The position numbers and the translations under genes were made by a program. Shown here piece by piece: positions 52,499-62,296 of a DNA stretch of 64,000 nucleotides (positions are counted from its first letter, which is position 1; every line of letters begins with the position of its first letter). This DNA is from Pseudomonadota bacterium (GTDB lineage Bacteria; Pseudomonadota; Alphaproteobacteria; Rhodobacterales; Rhodobacteraceae): positions 958,226 through 1,022,225 of the forward strand of contig JBCAYL010000001.1 of the NCBI GenBank assembly GCA_038533575.1, in the 5' to 3' direction. Under the pieces are notes generated by a model. It saw nothing but the letters and a program-made list of their open reading frames with translations. It was not told where the DNA came from and did no database searches.

Positions 52499-52514
52499 GG
52501 GGGGCTGGCCCCCC
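52499..52514 (-). terminator. GC-rich hairpin downstream of hflX
   Basis: GGGGGGC and GCCCCCC (52499-52505 and 52508-52514) in the gap after hflX, next to a second C5/G5 pair at about 52478-52495. It may end the hflX transcript, but no T-run follows. Confidence 0.35.
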
Positions 52515-52536
52515 GCTCCTGCCTGCGCCAGGGGTG

Positions 52537-53820
52537 CTAGAGCTTGCCGTAGCGCGCGGCCTGGGTGGCCGTCCATTCCACGGTGAGCGCGGGGCCCGCC
52601 TCGGTCTGGTCCTCGCCCTGCACGACGCCCTGCTCGTAAAGCCAGGCGCGCTTCTTGCCGTCGGCGTGAGAGAGCGCGAGCGTCACCACCTCCCGGGGCG
52701 GCGTGATTGCGGACGAGATCGCCTCCAGGAGCCGCGGGAGACCCTCGCCGGTGAGCGCGGAGGTCAAAAAGACGTTCTCTTCCCGCGCGGCGAGGTTTTG
52801 CCGGATCTCCAGCGCCTCGGCCTCGAGCCCGTCGGTCTTGTTCCAGACCTCGAAGAGCGGCACGCCTTCGGCGATGCCCAGACCGCCGAGGATGTCGGCC
52901 ACGTCGGCGGCCTGCTCCTCGGTCTCGGGGTGGGAGATGTCGCGGACATGGAGGATGAGGTCGGCGGCCGTGACCTCCTCCAGCGTGGCGCGGAAGGCGG
53001 CGACGAGTTCGGTGGGCAGGTCCGAGATGAAGCCCACCGTGTCCGACAGGATCACGTCCGTCTCGTCGGGCAGCTGAACCGCGCGCATCGTGGGATCGAG
53101 CGTGGCAAAGAGCATGTCCTTGGCCATGACCTCGGCGCCTGTAAGGCGATTGAAGAGCGTGGATTTGCCCGCGTTCGTGTAGCCCACGAGCGCCACGATC
53201 GGGTAAGGCACCTTGGCGCGGGCGGAGCGGTGGAGCGTGCGGGTCTTCACCACCTTCGAGAGCTGACGCCGGAGGCGGCCGAGCTGGTCGTCGATGGCGC
53301 GCCGGTCCGCCTCGATCTGGGTTTCGCCCGGGCCGCCTACGAAGCCCAGCCCGCCGCGCTGGCGTTCGAGGTGGGTCCAGGCGCGGACGAGGCGCGTGCG
53401 CTGGTAGCTCAGATGCGCCATCTCGACCTGCAGCACGCCCTCGCGGGTCGCGGCGCGGTCCGAGAAGATCTCGAGGATGAGGCCCGTCCGGTCGAGGAGC
53501 TTCACCTTCCACGCGCGTTCGAGGTTGCGCTGCTGGACCGGGGTCACCGGCCCGTCGATCAAGACGAGCTCGATCTCCTCGCGCTTGAAGAGCTGGCCCA
53601 GCTCCTCGATCTTGCCCGCGCCGAAGAGCATGCCGGGATGGGCGCGCGGCAGCCGCACGACCTCCTCGCCCGCCACCACGAGATCGGGCAGCGCCACGGC
53701 AAGCGAGACGGCCTCGGCCAGCGCATGCTCAGGCGCGCGGCGCTGGGTCTCTGTCTTGATGTCGGGGTGCAGCACCCAGGCGCGGGTGGCTTTGGTTTCT
53801 GTCGTGTAAAGGTCGGTCAT
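52537..53820 (-). CDS. hflX: GTPase HflX
   Basis: HflX is a ribosome-associated GTPase that splits stalled or heat-damaged ribosomes. The 427-residue protein has the N-terminal HflX domain (HPGMLFGAGKIEEL, GLGFVGGPGETQIEADRR) and the G domain with P-loop GYTNAGKST (213-221), DTVGF and NKTD. I chose ATG 53820; the open frame continues into hfq. It follows hfq by 19 bases, the classic hfq-hflX pair. Confidence 0.95.
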   Translation of the reverse strand: MTDLYTTETKATRAWVLHPDIKTETQRRAPEHALAEAVSLAVALPDLVVAGEEVVRLPRAHPGMLFGAGKIEELGQLFKREEIELVLIDGPVTPVQQRNLERAWKVKLLDRTGLILEIFSDRAATREGVLQVEMAHLSYQRTRLVRAWTHLERQRGGLGFVGGPGETQIEADRRAIDDQLGRLRRQLSKVVKTRTLHRSARAKVPYPIVALVGYTNAGKSTLFNRLTGAEVMAKDMLFATLDPTMRAVQLPDETDVILSDTVGFISDLPTELVAAFRATLEEVTAADLILHVRDISHPETEEQAADVADILGGLGIAEGVPLFEVWNKTDGLEAEALEIRQNLAAREENVFLTSALTGEGLPRLLEAISSAITPPREVVTLALSHADGKKRAWLYEQGVVQGEDQTEAGPALTVEWTATQAARYGKL

Positions 53821-53839
53821 GGAGCCTCTATATAGGGGC

Positions 53840-54073
53840 TCATTCCTCCCCTTCGTAGAGCGAGATCGGCTGCGACGGCATGATCGTGGAGATCGCGTGC
53901 TTGTAGACAAGCTGGCTTTGCCCATCGCGGCGCAAGAGGACGCAGAAATTGTCGAACCAGGTGATGACGCCCTGCAGCTTGACGCCGTTGATCAGGAAGA
54001 TCGTCACCGGCACCTTCGTCTTGCGCACATGGTTGAGGAATGCGTCTTGCAAATTCTGCTTATCTGATGCCAT
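53840..54073 (-). CDS. hfq: RNA chaperone Hfq
   Basis: Hfq forms a hexamer that pairs small RNAs with mRNAs. The 77-residue protein has Sm1 ([20 protein letters not shown]) and Sm2 (YKHAIST) motifs; the acidic tail YEGEE is short, as in other alphaproteobacteria. The 144-base leader ahead of it could hold its own promoter. Cluster with ntrYX, trkAH and hflX is typical for this group. Confidence 0.98.
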   Translation of the reverse strand: MASDKQNLQDAFLNHVRKTKVPVTIFLINGVKLQGVITWFDNFCVLLRRDGQSQLVYKHAISTIMPSQPISLYEGEE

Positions 54074-54217
54074 CGGCCCAGCCTCTCTCGATCTTTTCTC
54101 TTTTCAGGCGGGGCTCCCCACCCAATGCCTGAGAATTTTTACCACTAATAGAGGTAATGGAGAGAGGTTCCAGACGAAATTCAAGCCGTTATAGCGATTT
54201 ATGCTGCACCTGCGGCA

Positions 54218-55732
54218 TCAACTGCGCCAGAAAGCGGGGTTCAAGAGCGCCACGATGACGAGCGTTTCAAGCCGCCCGACGGCCATGGCAGCGGTCAGGA
54301 TGTATTTCGCAGTGGCCGAGAGTGGGGCGAGATCGATGGGCACATCGGTGGCCACCTGTGCCAGCGGGCCGGTATTCGTGAGCGTCGCCACGCTCAGGAT
54401 GAGCGAGGTCTCGAAATCCTCGCCCGTGGCCGAAAGCGCGAGCATGACCACCGCGAGCGAGAGCCCAAGCAGCATGAACACGATCCAGGCGATGAAGGCG
54501 CCCTCGCGGCGGATGTGGCGGGCAAAACGCCCTGCCCCGCCCACGGAATTGGGATAGACGAGGCGCCCGATCTCGCGCTCGCCATGCTTGAGGAGCGCGT
54601 AGACGCGCAGGAGCTTCACACCGCCCGCCGTCGTCGCCACACCCCCGCCGATGATGGCAAGCCCCATGAGCAGGAGGCCCGGCGCCGCGATCCCCGACCA
54701 GCTGCGCGCGGTGAGCCAGTCCGCGCTCACGAAGCCTGTCGTGGACAGGAACGAGAGCGCCGTGAAGACCGACCCCCAAAGCGCGCGCAGCGCGGAGACG
54801 AAGCCCACCGCCTCGTCGATCTGGCTCGCGGCCACGTAGTGGCGCAAAAAGAGCCCGAGCGAGATCACCAGCACGACGACGAGGGCGAGCCGCAGCTCCG
54901 GATCCTGCCGGATGTCGAGCGTGGCGTCCCCGAGCACGCCCGTGGAGAACGTCCGCCGCGAGAGGGCGAAGATGAAAAAGAGCACGATCAGGAGCTCGCC
55001 CCAACGGCCGGAGCCCGCGTTCTCCACCCCGCCTACGGGCGAAAAGCCCGCCGTGGCGATGGTGGACATGGCATGCATCCCCGCCGTCAAAGGCGCGTCG
55101 CCTGCCACGAGGAGCCCGACAAAGAGCGCCAGCGTCAGCCCCGCATAGACCGGGAAAAGCTGCGAGCCCGCGCGGAGGAGCCTGTCCGTGGCCAACCGCT
55201 CCTCCCCCGATTGCGCGCCGAGGCCCACGGCGGGCCCGCGCCGCTCGGCCACCTCGTAGCCGCCGAGACCCATGGGCGCGAAGAGCGCCACCGCAGCCGA
55301 CCACATGAGCATGCCCCCGCCCCAGGCCACGAAGGCCCGCCAGAAAGCCTCCGCCTCGCTCAGCCGCCCGGGCGCACCGTAGAGCGTGGCGCCCGTGGTG
55401 GTCATGGCCGAGACCATCTCGAAATAGGCATTGGTGAAGGAGGTGTCGCCGAGGCTCGTGCGGAAGGGCAGCGCGAGGATGAAGGGCAGCACGAGGAAGG
55501 CGATGAGCAGCGCGAGGAGCTGACTGCGCACCTGGTGCCGCGGGGCGAGGCCCTTGGTGACGATGGCGAGTAGCAGTGCGATCATGCAGGTGAAAACGCC
55601 CGACTGGAAGAAGGCGCGCGACGAGGTCCAATCCCCGGCATTGGCGGCCACGGCTGCGGGCGCCACCATCATCAGCCCGGAGATCCCCGCCAGAACGACG
55701 ATGATCGGCAGCGAATTGAGCGTGGCGCGCAT
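54218..55732 (-). CDS. trkH: Potassium uptake protein TrkH
   Basis: TrkH is the membrane channel of the Trk potassium system. The 504-residue protein has four repeated pore regions with selectivity sequences such as TTTGATLYG, STIATAGFSPVGG, LSTTGFVSAD and LTNTGPL. It lies 110 bases after trkA and 144 before hfq. Confidence 0.95.
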   Translation of the reverse strand: MRATLNSLPIIVVLAGISGLMMVAPAAVAANAGDWTSSRAFFQSGVFTCMIALLLAIVTKGLAPRHQVRSQLLALLIAFLVLPFILALPFRTSLGDTSFTNAYFEMVSAMTTTGATLYGAPGRLSEAEAFWRAFVAWGGGMLMWSAAVALFAPMGLGGYEVAERRGPAVGLGAQSGEERLATDRLLRAGSQLFPVYAGLTLALFVGLLVAGDAPLTAGMHAMSTIATAGFSPVGGVENAGSGRWGELLIVLFFIFALSRRTFSTGVLGDATLDIRQDPELRLALVVVLVISLGLFLRHYVAASQIDEAVGFVSALRALWGSVFTALSFLSTTGFVSADWLTARSWSGIAAPGLLLMGLAIIGGGVATTAGGVKLLRVYALLKHGEREIGRLVYPNSVGGAGRFARHIRREGAFIAWIVFMLLGLSLAVVMLALSATGEDFETSLILSVATLTNTGPLAQVATDVPIDLAPLSATAKYILTAAMAVGRLETLVIVALLNPAFWRS

Positions 55733-55842
55733 GGCCTAGGCGGCCCCGAATTGGCGCAGGAAATGGGTGGGCCGGATCAGCCGCGTGGGCATGACGTCAG
55801 GTGCCACGGGATCACTGAGGGAAGCCCACACCGCGCGGCGCT

Positions 55843-57219
55843 CTAGAAGAAGTCGATGGAGACCTGCAACAGCCGCTCCACCTCCGGCACGTCCTGCGTG
55901 AGGGCAAAGATCGCCACCACGTCGCCTTCCTTGATAACGGTATCGGCCACCGGCGCCACCACCTCCTTGCCCGATTGGATCGCGCCCACGAGCACGCCCT
56001 TCGGGAAGTCGATATCGCCCACCTTCTCGCCCGCGATGGGGCTCGTGGACAGGACCTGCGCCTCGATGAGCTCGGCCTCGGCATCGCCGATGGAATAGAC
56101 GCTTTTGACCCGCCCGTGACGGATATGGCGCAGGATCGAGCTCACCGTCGTTGAGCGCGGGTTGATGTAGGCATCGATGTTGAGCGCATCGAGGAGCGGG
56201 ACAAGCGTGGGATCATTGATCAGCGTGATCGCGTTCTGCGCGCCGGCCTGCTTGGCGCGGACGGCGGCGAGGATGTTGGTCTTGTCGTCGTCGGTGACAG
56301 CGAGAAGCGCGTCGGCATTCTGGACGCCGGCCTCCGTCATAAGCGCGCTGTCGAGGCCGTCACCATGGAGCACGATGGTCTTTTCCAGCACGTCGGCGGC
56401 GCGCTCCGCACAGGCTCGGTTCTTCTCGATGACGCGGGCGCGCACGCGCTCTGTCCGGCTCTCGAGCGTGCGGGCCACGCGCAGGCCCACATTGCCACCG
56501 CCGAGGATGACGATGCGCTCCTGCTTCTTGGTCATCTTGCCGAAGACCTCCAGCGTGCGCGGCACGTCTTCCATGTGCGCCATGAAATAGCAGCTGTCGC
56601 CCTCGATGATCTGGTCATCGGCGTCGGGGGCGAAAAGCTTGCCCGCGCGGCGGATGCCCACGATGCGCGCGCGCAGGGTGGAAAAAAGCTCCGTCAGCTG
56701 GCGGAGCGGCGTGTTCATGACCGGGCAGGCATCCTCGATATTGATGCCCAGAAGCTGCGCCTTGCCGCCAAAGAAGAGCTCGGTGTCGAAGGCTGCGGGC
56801 GCGTTGATCCGGCGCAGCGCGGCCTCGGCCACTTCCTTTTCGGGCGAGATCACCACGTCAATGGGCAGGTGATCGCGGCGGTAGATATCGGCGTAGATGG
56901 CGTCGAGATAGGACTGCGCCCTGAGCCGCGCGATCTTCCTCGGGATCTCGAAGATGGAATGGGCCACCTGGCAGGTGACCATGTTGACCTCGTCGGAATG
57001 GGTGGCGGCGATGACCATGTCGGCGTCATCGGCCCCGGCGCGCTTGAGGATATCGGGGTAGGAGGCGTGCCCGGTGATGCCTTGGACATCGAGCGCGTCG
57101 GTGGCACGGCGCACGAGATCGGCATTCATGTCGACCACGGTGACGTCGTTCTTTTCACCGGCCAGGTGCTTGGCGATCTGCCATCCCACCTGCCCGGCCC
57201 CACAGATGATGACCTTCAT
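55843..57219 (-). CDS. trkA: Trk system potassium regulatory protein TrkA
   Basis: TrkA is the cytoplasmic nucleotide-binding subunit that gates TrkH. The 458-residue protein has two RCK units, each with a Rossmann motif (CGAGQVGWQIAKHL near residue 6 and GGGNVGLRVARTLE near 240) and a TrkA-C domain. It precedes trkH in the same orientation; together they make a full Trk system. Confidence 0.96.
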   Translation of the reverse strand: MKVIICGAGQVGWQIAKHLAGEKNDVTVVDMNADLVRRATDALDVQGITGHASYPDILKRAGADDADMVIAATHSDEVNMVTCQVAHSIFEIPRKIARLRAQSYLDAIYADIYRRDHLPIDVVISPEKEVAEAALRRINAPAAFDTELFFGGKAQLLGINIEDACPVMNTPLRQLTELFSTLRARIVGIRRAGKLFAPDADDQIIEGDSCYFMAHMEDVPRTLEVFGKMTKKQERIVILGGGNVGLRVARTLESRTERVRARVIEKNRACAERAADVLEKTIVLHGDGLDSALMTEAGVQNADALLAVTDDDKTNILAAVRAKQAGAQNAITLINDPTLVPLLDALNIDAYINPRSTTVSSILRHIRHGRVKSVYSIGDAEAELIEAQVLSTSPIAGEKVGDIDFPKGVLVGAIQSGKEVVAPVADTVIKEGDVVAIFALTQDVPEVERLLQVSIDFF

Positions 57220-57325
57220 CGGGTTCTCTTCAGCGGCGCCCCGACGGGGCTATCGAGATGTGAGGGTTGGCAGGGTTGTGGTGTCGGGTCAATGGGGCTG
57301 GCCGATGCGCGGCGTGCGGACGCCA

Positions 57326-58342
57326 TCACTGGACGGTAAGGTCATAGGACTTGAGAAACTCGTTCGCCACGGCCTTCAGCTCCGCCACGGCCGCGTCATC
57401 CACCTCGAAGACATCGGAAATGCGCGTGCAGCCCTGAAAGGCCCCAAAGGCCTTGCAGGTGGCCAGCGCATCGTAGTCCACCGCATCGAAGACGAGGCCG
57501 TGCGCGTCACGCAGCGCGAGGAGCTCGTCTCGCGAATGGGCGAGGATCGCCTCCTCCGCGCCGTCCTTGAGGGTCGCCCGGCTGGAAAGGCCGCTCTTGC
57601 GCGCATGTGTCTCCAGCGTCTTCCTGAGCTGCGTGTTCCGCCGCCCGTATTGCTTAACGCCTTTCTGGTGCTGGAGCATGAAATCCTGAAGCACGACACT
57701 CACGGCACTGGAGCTGGAGCTGTTGTTGCGCGTGGTGTCGATGGAGAGGCTCTCGGACGGATCATCGAGGCAATGGCCCAAGGCATCATCGACGATCGAT
57801 CCCCGTCGTAGCGCGCCCTTGTTGGTGGCCACCGGCCTGAATGCGTCCCCGAAGACCGCCTTGCCTCTCTCGCAGATCTTGAGAAACGTGCTGTCCCATG
57901 CGGCGAGGGGCGGGAAATCGCTCTGGGATTTCACGTGATGCTGAACCATGGAGCGGTAGTAACTCACGGGATCGCGGAAATACGCGAGGACCCGCGTGTC
58001 ATCGGAAAACCCGTCCATGTTGCGCTTCAGGACGTCGAAGGCCTCAAACTTCGCCGCGATGTCCTCGCTCGACAGGAACAGCACATCCGGCTTCAGCGCC
58101 ACGGCGCGCTCGATCTCCCGCAGGGTCTCGACGGCCTTGACCTCGCGATGCGCTGGTTGCCTCAGGCTCTCGATATCCCCGGCGAGCAACACGCGCCGCA
58201 CGTGAAACGGATGCAAAAAGCGCCCCTCGACGAGCGGGAACAGGATCCCGTGCCCTCTGAGGGTGTCATGGTGCAGCGTGAAGTTTTCCTGGATGGACGT
58301 GGAGCCGGTCTTTGGAAGACCGATGTGAAGGACAGTCCGCAT
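57326..58342 (-). CDS. Sulfotransferase-like protein
   Basis: This 338-residue protein begins with the PAPS-binding motif of sulfotransferases, GLPKTGSTSIQ (8-18), and contains a second binding segment AYFRDPVSYYRSM, so it probably transfers sulfate to a glycan or similar. The middle has a serine run (NNSSSSSA). I chose ATG 58342; 15 earlier codons show no similarity. It sits between ntrX and trkA, an order otherwise conserved without it in related genomes as far as I recall, and looks like an insertion. The substrate is unknown. Confidence 0.82.
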   Translation of the reverse strand: MRTVLHIGLPKTGSTSIQENFTLHHDTLRGHGILFPLVEGRFLHPFHVRRVLLAGDIESLRQPAHREVKAVETLREIERAVALKPDVLFLSSEDIAAKFEAFDVLKRNMDGFSDDTRVLAYFRDPVSYYRSMVQHHVKSQSDFPPLAAWDSTFLKICERGKAVFGDAFRPVATNKGALRRGSIVDDALGHCLDDPSESLSIDTTRNNSSSSSAVSVVLQDFMLQHQKGVKQYGRRNTQLRKTLETHARKSGLSSRATLKDGAEEAILAHSRDELLALRDAHGLVFDAVDYDALATCKAFGAFQGCTRISDVFEVDDAAVAELKAVANEFLKSYDLTVQ

Positions 58343-58480
58343 GTCGCTGTCGTGATCCTGCCTGTCTTGTTTTCCTCGTGGTCGCACGCGTCTTGAGACC
58401 GGTCAAGCGCCGCGGATGTCCTGCACAACGCGCGACCGGAGCGTGGCGCGGGGATCAGGGCCCAGACGCCAACGCAAGCA

Positions 58481-59899
58481 TCACCCCTCGGAATTCGCAT
58501 CCTCGAACTGGGCCACGCGCGCGCCGGATTTGTTGGTGGTGACGACGCCAAGGCTCTTGAGCTTGCGGTGGAGCGCCGAGCGCTCCATGCCCACGAAGGC
58601 CGCGGTGCGGGAGATGTTGCCGCCGAAGCGGTTGATCTGCGTGAGCAGGTACTCCCGCTCGAAGAGCTCGCGGGCCTCGCGCAGGCTGAGCGTGGCCAGC
58701 GACCCCGAGAGCACGACCCGGTCATCGGTGGGGGCGGCTTCGGCCTGCGGCAGATCAGAGGGGGTGATCGGGTCGTTCCCCGTCCCGAGGATCAGCACCC
58801 GCTCCATCATGTTCTTCAACTGGCGCACATTGCCCGGCCAGACCATGGTCTGGAGCAGCGCGTCTGCCTCCTCGGTCAGCGCGCGGTTGGGCAGGCCCTG
58901 CGAGCGGTTGAACTCCTCGATGAAATGCCGCGCGAGGAGCGGGATGTCTTCCCGGCGGTCCTCGAGCGAGGGCACGTCGATCGGCACCACGTTGAGCCGG
59001 TGATAGAGCTCCTGCCGGAAGGTGCCGGCGTTGATCTCGGCGCGCAGGTTCCTGTTGGTGCTGGAAATGACGCGGATATCGACCCGGACCTTGGAGGTGC
59101 CGCCCACGCGCTGGAAGCTCTGATCCACGAGGACGCGCAGGATCTTGGACTGGGTGCCGAGGGGCATGTCGGCCACCTCGTCGAAGAAGATGACCCCGCC
59201 ATGGGCCTGCTCGAGAAGCCCCGGCTCCACGCCGCGCTCGGCGCTTTCACGGCCAAAGAGCACCTCCTCCATCCGCTCGGGCTCGATGGCGGCGGAATTC
59301 ACCGAAACGAAGGGCGCGCCCGACCGCGTTGAATGGGCATGGATGTAGCGGGCGGCGACCTCCTTGCCGGCCCCGGCGGGACCGGTGAGCATGACGCGGC
59401 CATTGGACTTCGTGACCTTGTCGAGCTGCGTGCGCAGCGCGCGGAACGAGGCCCCCTCGCCCACCATGGTGGCGCTTGTCCCGTCACGGCGCTTGAGCTG
59501 GTTGTTCTCCCGGCGGAGCCGCGACGTCTCCATGGCGCGGCGGATGACGACGAGGAGCTGGTCGATGTTGAAGGGCTTTTCGATGAAGTCGTAGGCGCCC
59601 TGCTTGATCGCCGCGACGGCGATCTCGATGTTCCCGTGGCCCGAGATGATGACGACCGGCACGTCCGGATTGTCCCGCTTGACGGATTTGAGGATGTCGA
59701 TCCCGTCCATGCGGCTGTCCTTGAGCCAGATATCGAGGATGAGAAGCGCGGGCGCCTCGGTGTTGATCTGGCCCATGGCCTCGTCGGAATTGCCGGCGAG
59801 GCGGGTGGAGAAGCCTTCGTCTTCGAGGATGTCGGCGATGAGCTCGCGGATGTCCTTTTCGTCGTCAACGATGAGAATGTCGGCTTTGGACTGGGTCAT
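58481..59899 (-). CDS. ntrX: Nitrogen regulation response regulator NtrX
   Basis: NtrX is the response regulator of the NtrY kinase and influences nitrogen, redox and envelope genes. The 472-residue protein has a receiver (D56 in LLILDIWLK), an AAA+ domain with Walker A GPAGAGKE and Walker B VIFFDEVADMP, and a Fis-type HTH (ISRTAAFVGMERSALHRKLK). The GAFTGA loop that contacts sigma-54 is absent (the site reads GRESAERGVEPG), as usual for NtrX in this group. The start was set at ATG 59899, 8 bases after ntrY. Confidence 0.95.
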   Translation of the reverse strand: MTQSKADILIVDDEKDIRELIADILEDEGFSTRLAGNSDEAMGQINTEAPALLILDIWLKDSRMDGIDILKSVKRDNPDVPVVIISGHGNIEIAVAAIKQGAYDFIEKPFNIDQLLVVIRRAMETSRLRRENNQLKRRDGTSATMVGEGASFRALRTQLDKVTKSNGRVMLTGPAGAGKEVAARYIHAHSTRSGAPFVSVNSAAIEPERMEEVLFGRESAERGVEPGLLEQAHGGVIFFDEVADMPLGTQSKILRVLVDQSFQRVGGTSKVRVDIRVISSTNRNLRAEINAGTFRQELYHRLNVVPIDVPSLEDRREDIPLLARHFIEEFNRSQGLPNRALTEEADALLQTMVWPGNVRQLKNMMERVLILGTGNDPITPSDLPQAEAAPTDDRVVLSGSLATLSLREARELFEREYLLTQINRFGGNISRTAAFVGMERSALHRKLKSLGVVTTNKSGARVAQFEDANSEG

Positions 59900-59906
59900 G
59901 GTTACC

Positions 59907-62198
59907 TCAAACTGCTTCTTTTTCAGTGGTCTTGACCGGGGGCGATGGGGTGGTGGACCGGGGCAGGCGCAGATCGGCACGCGCGCCCCTGTGGAGGGAC
60001 TGGTCCGCGGGACCGGCCTCGTTGGGGTCGAAGGGATCGGCATCCGAGAGCGTGAGCGTGCCGTCATGCTCCTCGATGATCTTGAGCACGATTGGCAGGC
60101 CGAGGCCGGTACCTTCGGCGCGGGAGGTCACGTAGGGCTCGAAGAGGCGCATGCGGTCCTCGGGGAGACCTGTACCATTGTCCTCGATGCTCAGGTGGAT
60201 CTCCTCGGCGTCGGCCTTAAGCGTTACGCGGATGCACGGCGCAAAGTCCTGGCCCGCGGCGGCGCGGGTCTCGATGGCCTCGGCGGCATTCTTCAGGAGG
60301 TTGGTGAGGGCCTGGGAGATCATAGTGTCGTCTACGAGCACGGGCATGGGGCCTTTCTCGAGGGCGGTCTCGTAAGTGATGCCGGGATTGCCGTTTTCCT
60401 GAAGCAGCACCGCCGCGCGGACGATCTCGCCCATGTCCCCCGGCGTGCGCTCGGGCTCGGGCATCCGGGCGAACTTGGAGAACTCGTCAACGATGCGGCG
60501 CAGGTCGTTGGTCTGGCGGACGATGACATCGGTCATTTGGTCGAGCTGGTCGCTGTCTTCGCCCACCTTGGGGCCGAACTTGCGCTTGATGCGCTCCGCG
60601 GAAAGCTGGATCGGCGTGAGCGGGTTCTTGATCTCGTGGGCGATGCGGCGCGCCACGTCGCCCCATGCGGCCATGCGCTGCGCGCTGACGAGGCTCGTGA
60701 CATCCTCGAAGGCGATGACGTAGCCCTCTGACCCATCACCCTCGCCGAGCCGCGTGGCCATGCGGACGAGAAGGATCTCGTCGCTCCCGCCCCGCGTGAG
60801 CCGCACCTCGCCCTGGGCACTGCCGTTGCGGGCGGTCTGTACCTCCTCAAAGAGTTGGCCGAACTCCGGGATCGCCACGGCCAGCGGCCGGTTCTCGGCC
60901 TCCGTGGCGAGGCCGAGCAGGCGCTCCGCCGAGCGGTTCACGAAGGTGATGCGGCCTGTGCTGTCCACGCCGACGACGCCCGAGGTCACCGAACTCAGCA
61001 CCGAGTCAAAGAGCCTGCGGCGGCGCTCGATCTGCTCGGTATTGTCGAGGAGCGCTTGGCGCTGCCCTTTGAGCTGGGCGGTCATCTGGTTGAAGTATCG
61101 GCCCAGCATGGCGATCTCGTCATCGCCCTGCTCCTCGGGCACGCGGACATCGAGATCGCCCGTGCCCACGCGCTGCGCCGCGCCTGCAAGCCGCCCCACG
61201 GGCCGCGACAAACGCTCCGCGAACCAGAGCCCGGCCCAGGTGGCCGCGAGGATCAGCACCACCGCGAAGCCGATATAGAGCAGGCCGAAATCGAAGAGCA
61301 CGCGCCCGCGCTCGCTCTCGAGCTGCTGGTAGAGCTGCGCGGTCTCTTGCGTCTCGTCGAGGAGCGTGAGGATCTCACCGTCCACCGTGCGGCTCAGGTA
61401 GAGATAGCGGTCGGTGAAGCCCTCGAGCCGCGTAAGCGCGCGGAATTCATTCTGCTCCCAATCCTCGATCACCAGGACATTCACGGTGTCGAGCGCATCA
61501 AACTGTGCGGGCGTGGGGGGGTCGTAATCGAACTCGTAGGAGGAGGCCCCGCGCGCCCGGATCACGGCGCGGCTGTCGATGACGAAGGCCTCCTTGAGGC
61601 CCCGCTGCACGCGCGGCTGGACGCGCGCGAGGATCTGGCGCACCTGCCCGTCGAAATCACTGTCGGCGAGGAAGGGCTGCGCGGTACGCTCGCCGTTGAG
61701 CACGCGGGCGATGATGACGGTGTCGCTCGCCAGCCCGCGCTCCTCGGCGCGGCCATAGGCTTCGGCTGCCGAAACCGACGCGCCGATCACAGACCGGACG
61801 CGCTCCGAGAACCAGCCCTCTAGACCGATATTGACGGTGAGTACGGCGAAGACGGCGACGAGCACCGTGGGCACAAGCGCGAGGAAAGCGAAGACGCCCG
61901 TGAGACGGAGATGGAGCCGGGAGCCCGCCGAACGCGCGCGCCGTGCGGCCACCATGCGCGCCACGCGCGACAGCACGAGCGCGGCCACGGTCATGACGTA
62001 GACGAAATCGGCGAGCAGGATGATGCGGAGCGAGTTGCCCGTGCCGCCCTCGTCGATGGGGCCGAGGGCCAGGTAGGTCAGGATCGCGAGCACGGGGCCG
62101 AGCGCCACGAGGATGCCCGTGGCTGCGGCCGTCACGTCCCCACGCCGTCTCCAGCGAGAAAAACGCGCCAATGCGAATGTCGTCCGCGATACCGCCAA
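59907..62198 (-). CDS. ntrY: Nitrogen regulation sensor histidine kinase NtrY
   Basis: NtrY is the membrane sensor that phosphorylates NtrX. The 763-residue protein has N-terminal membrane helices (about 22-130), a periplasmic region, a helix near 315-335 and HAMP domain, a PAS domain (about 385-500), HisKA with RRIAHEIKNPLTP, and an ATPase domain with NLLKNAAEAIE and GTGLGLPIV. The start is TTG at 62198, the first possible codon after an in-frame stop, preceded by AGGTGAGG. It lies 98 bases after ntrC. Confidence 0.94.
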   Translation of the reverse strand: MAVSRTTFALARFSRWRRRGDVTAAATGILVALGPVLAILTYLALGPIDEGGTGNSLRIILLADFVYVMTVAALVLSRVARMVAARRARSAGSRLHLRLTGVFAFLALVPTVLVAVFAVLTVNIGLEGWFSERVRSVIGASVSAAEAYGRAEERGLASDTVIIARVLNGERTAQPFLADSDFDGQVRQILARVQPRVQRGLKEAFVIDSRAVIRARGASSYEFDYDPPTPAQFDALDTVNVLVIEDWEQNEFRALTRLEGFTDRYLYLSRTVDGEILTLLDETQETAQLYQQLESERGRVLFDFGLLYIGFAVVLILAATWAGLWFAERLSRPVGRLAGAAQRVGTGDLDVRVPEEQGDDEIAMLGRYFNQMTAQLKGQRQALLDNTEQIERRRRLFDSVLSSVTSGVVGVDSTGRITFVNRSAERLLGLATEAENRPLAVAIPEFGQLFEEVQTARNGSAQGEVRLTRGGSDEILLVRMATRLGEGDGSEGYVIAFEDVTSLVSAQRMAAWGDVARRIAHEIKNPLTPIQLSAERIKRKFGPKVGEDSDQLDQMTDVIVRQTNDLRRIVDEFSKFARMPEPERTPGDMGEIVRAAVLLQENGNPGITYETALEKGPMPVLVDDTMISQALTNLLKNAAEAIETRAAAGQDFAPCIRVTLKADAEEIHLSIEDNGTGLPEDRMRLFEPYVTSRAEGTGLGLPIVLKIIEEHDGTLTLSDADPFDPNEAGPADQSLHRGARADLRLPRSTTPSPPVKTTEKEAV

Positions 62199-62296
62199 AA
62201 CGCCTCACCTGATGCAGCGCCCCGCTGCCGGGTCGCCTCTACCGCGCGTGATCTTGGAGCAACTCTGCGGCTGCTTTGTCACGCTATGTGGCATGT

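Noticed and set aside
52133-53512. A 459-codon open frame overlapping hflX in another frame
   Set aside because: It contradicts the well-conserved HflX frame and encodes Arg/Pro-rich sequence.
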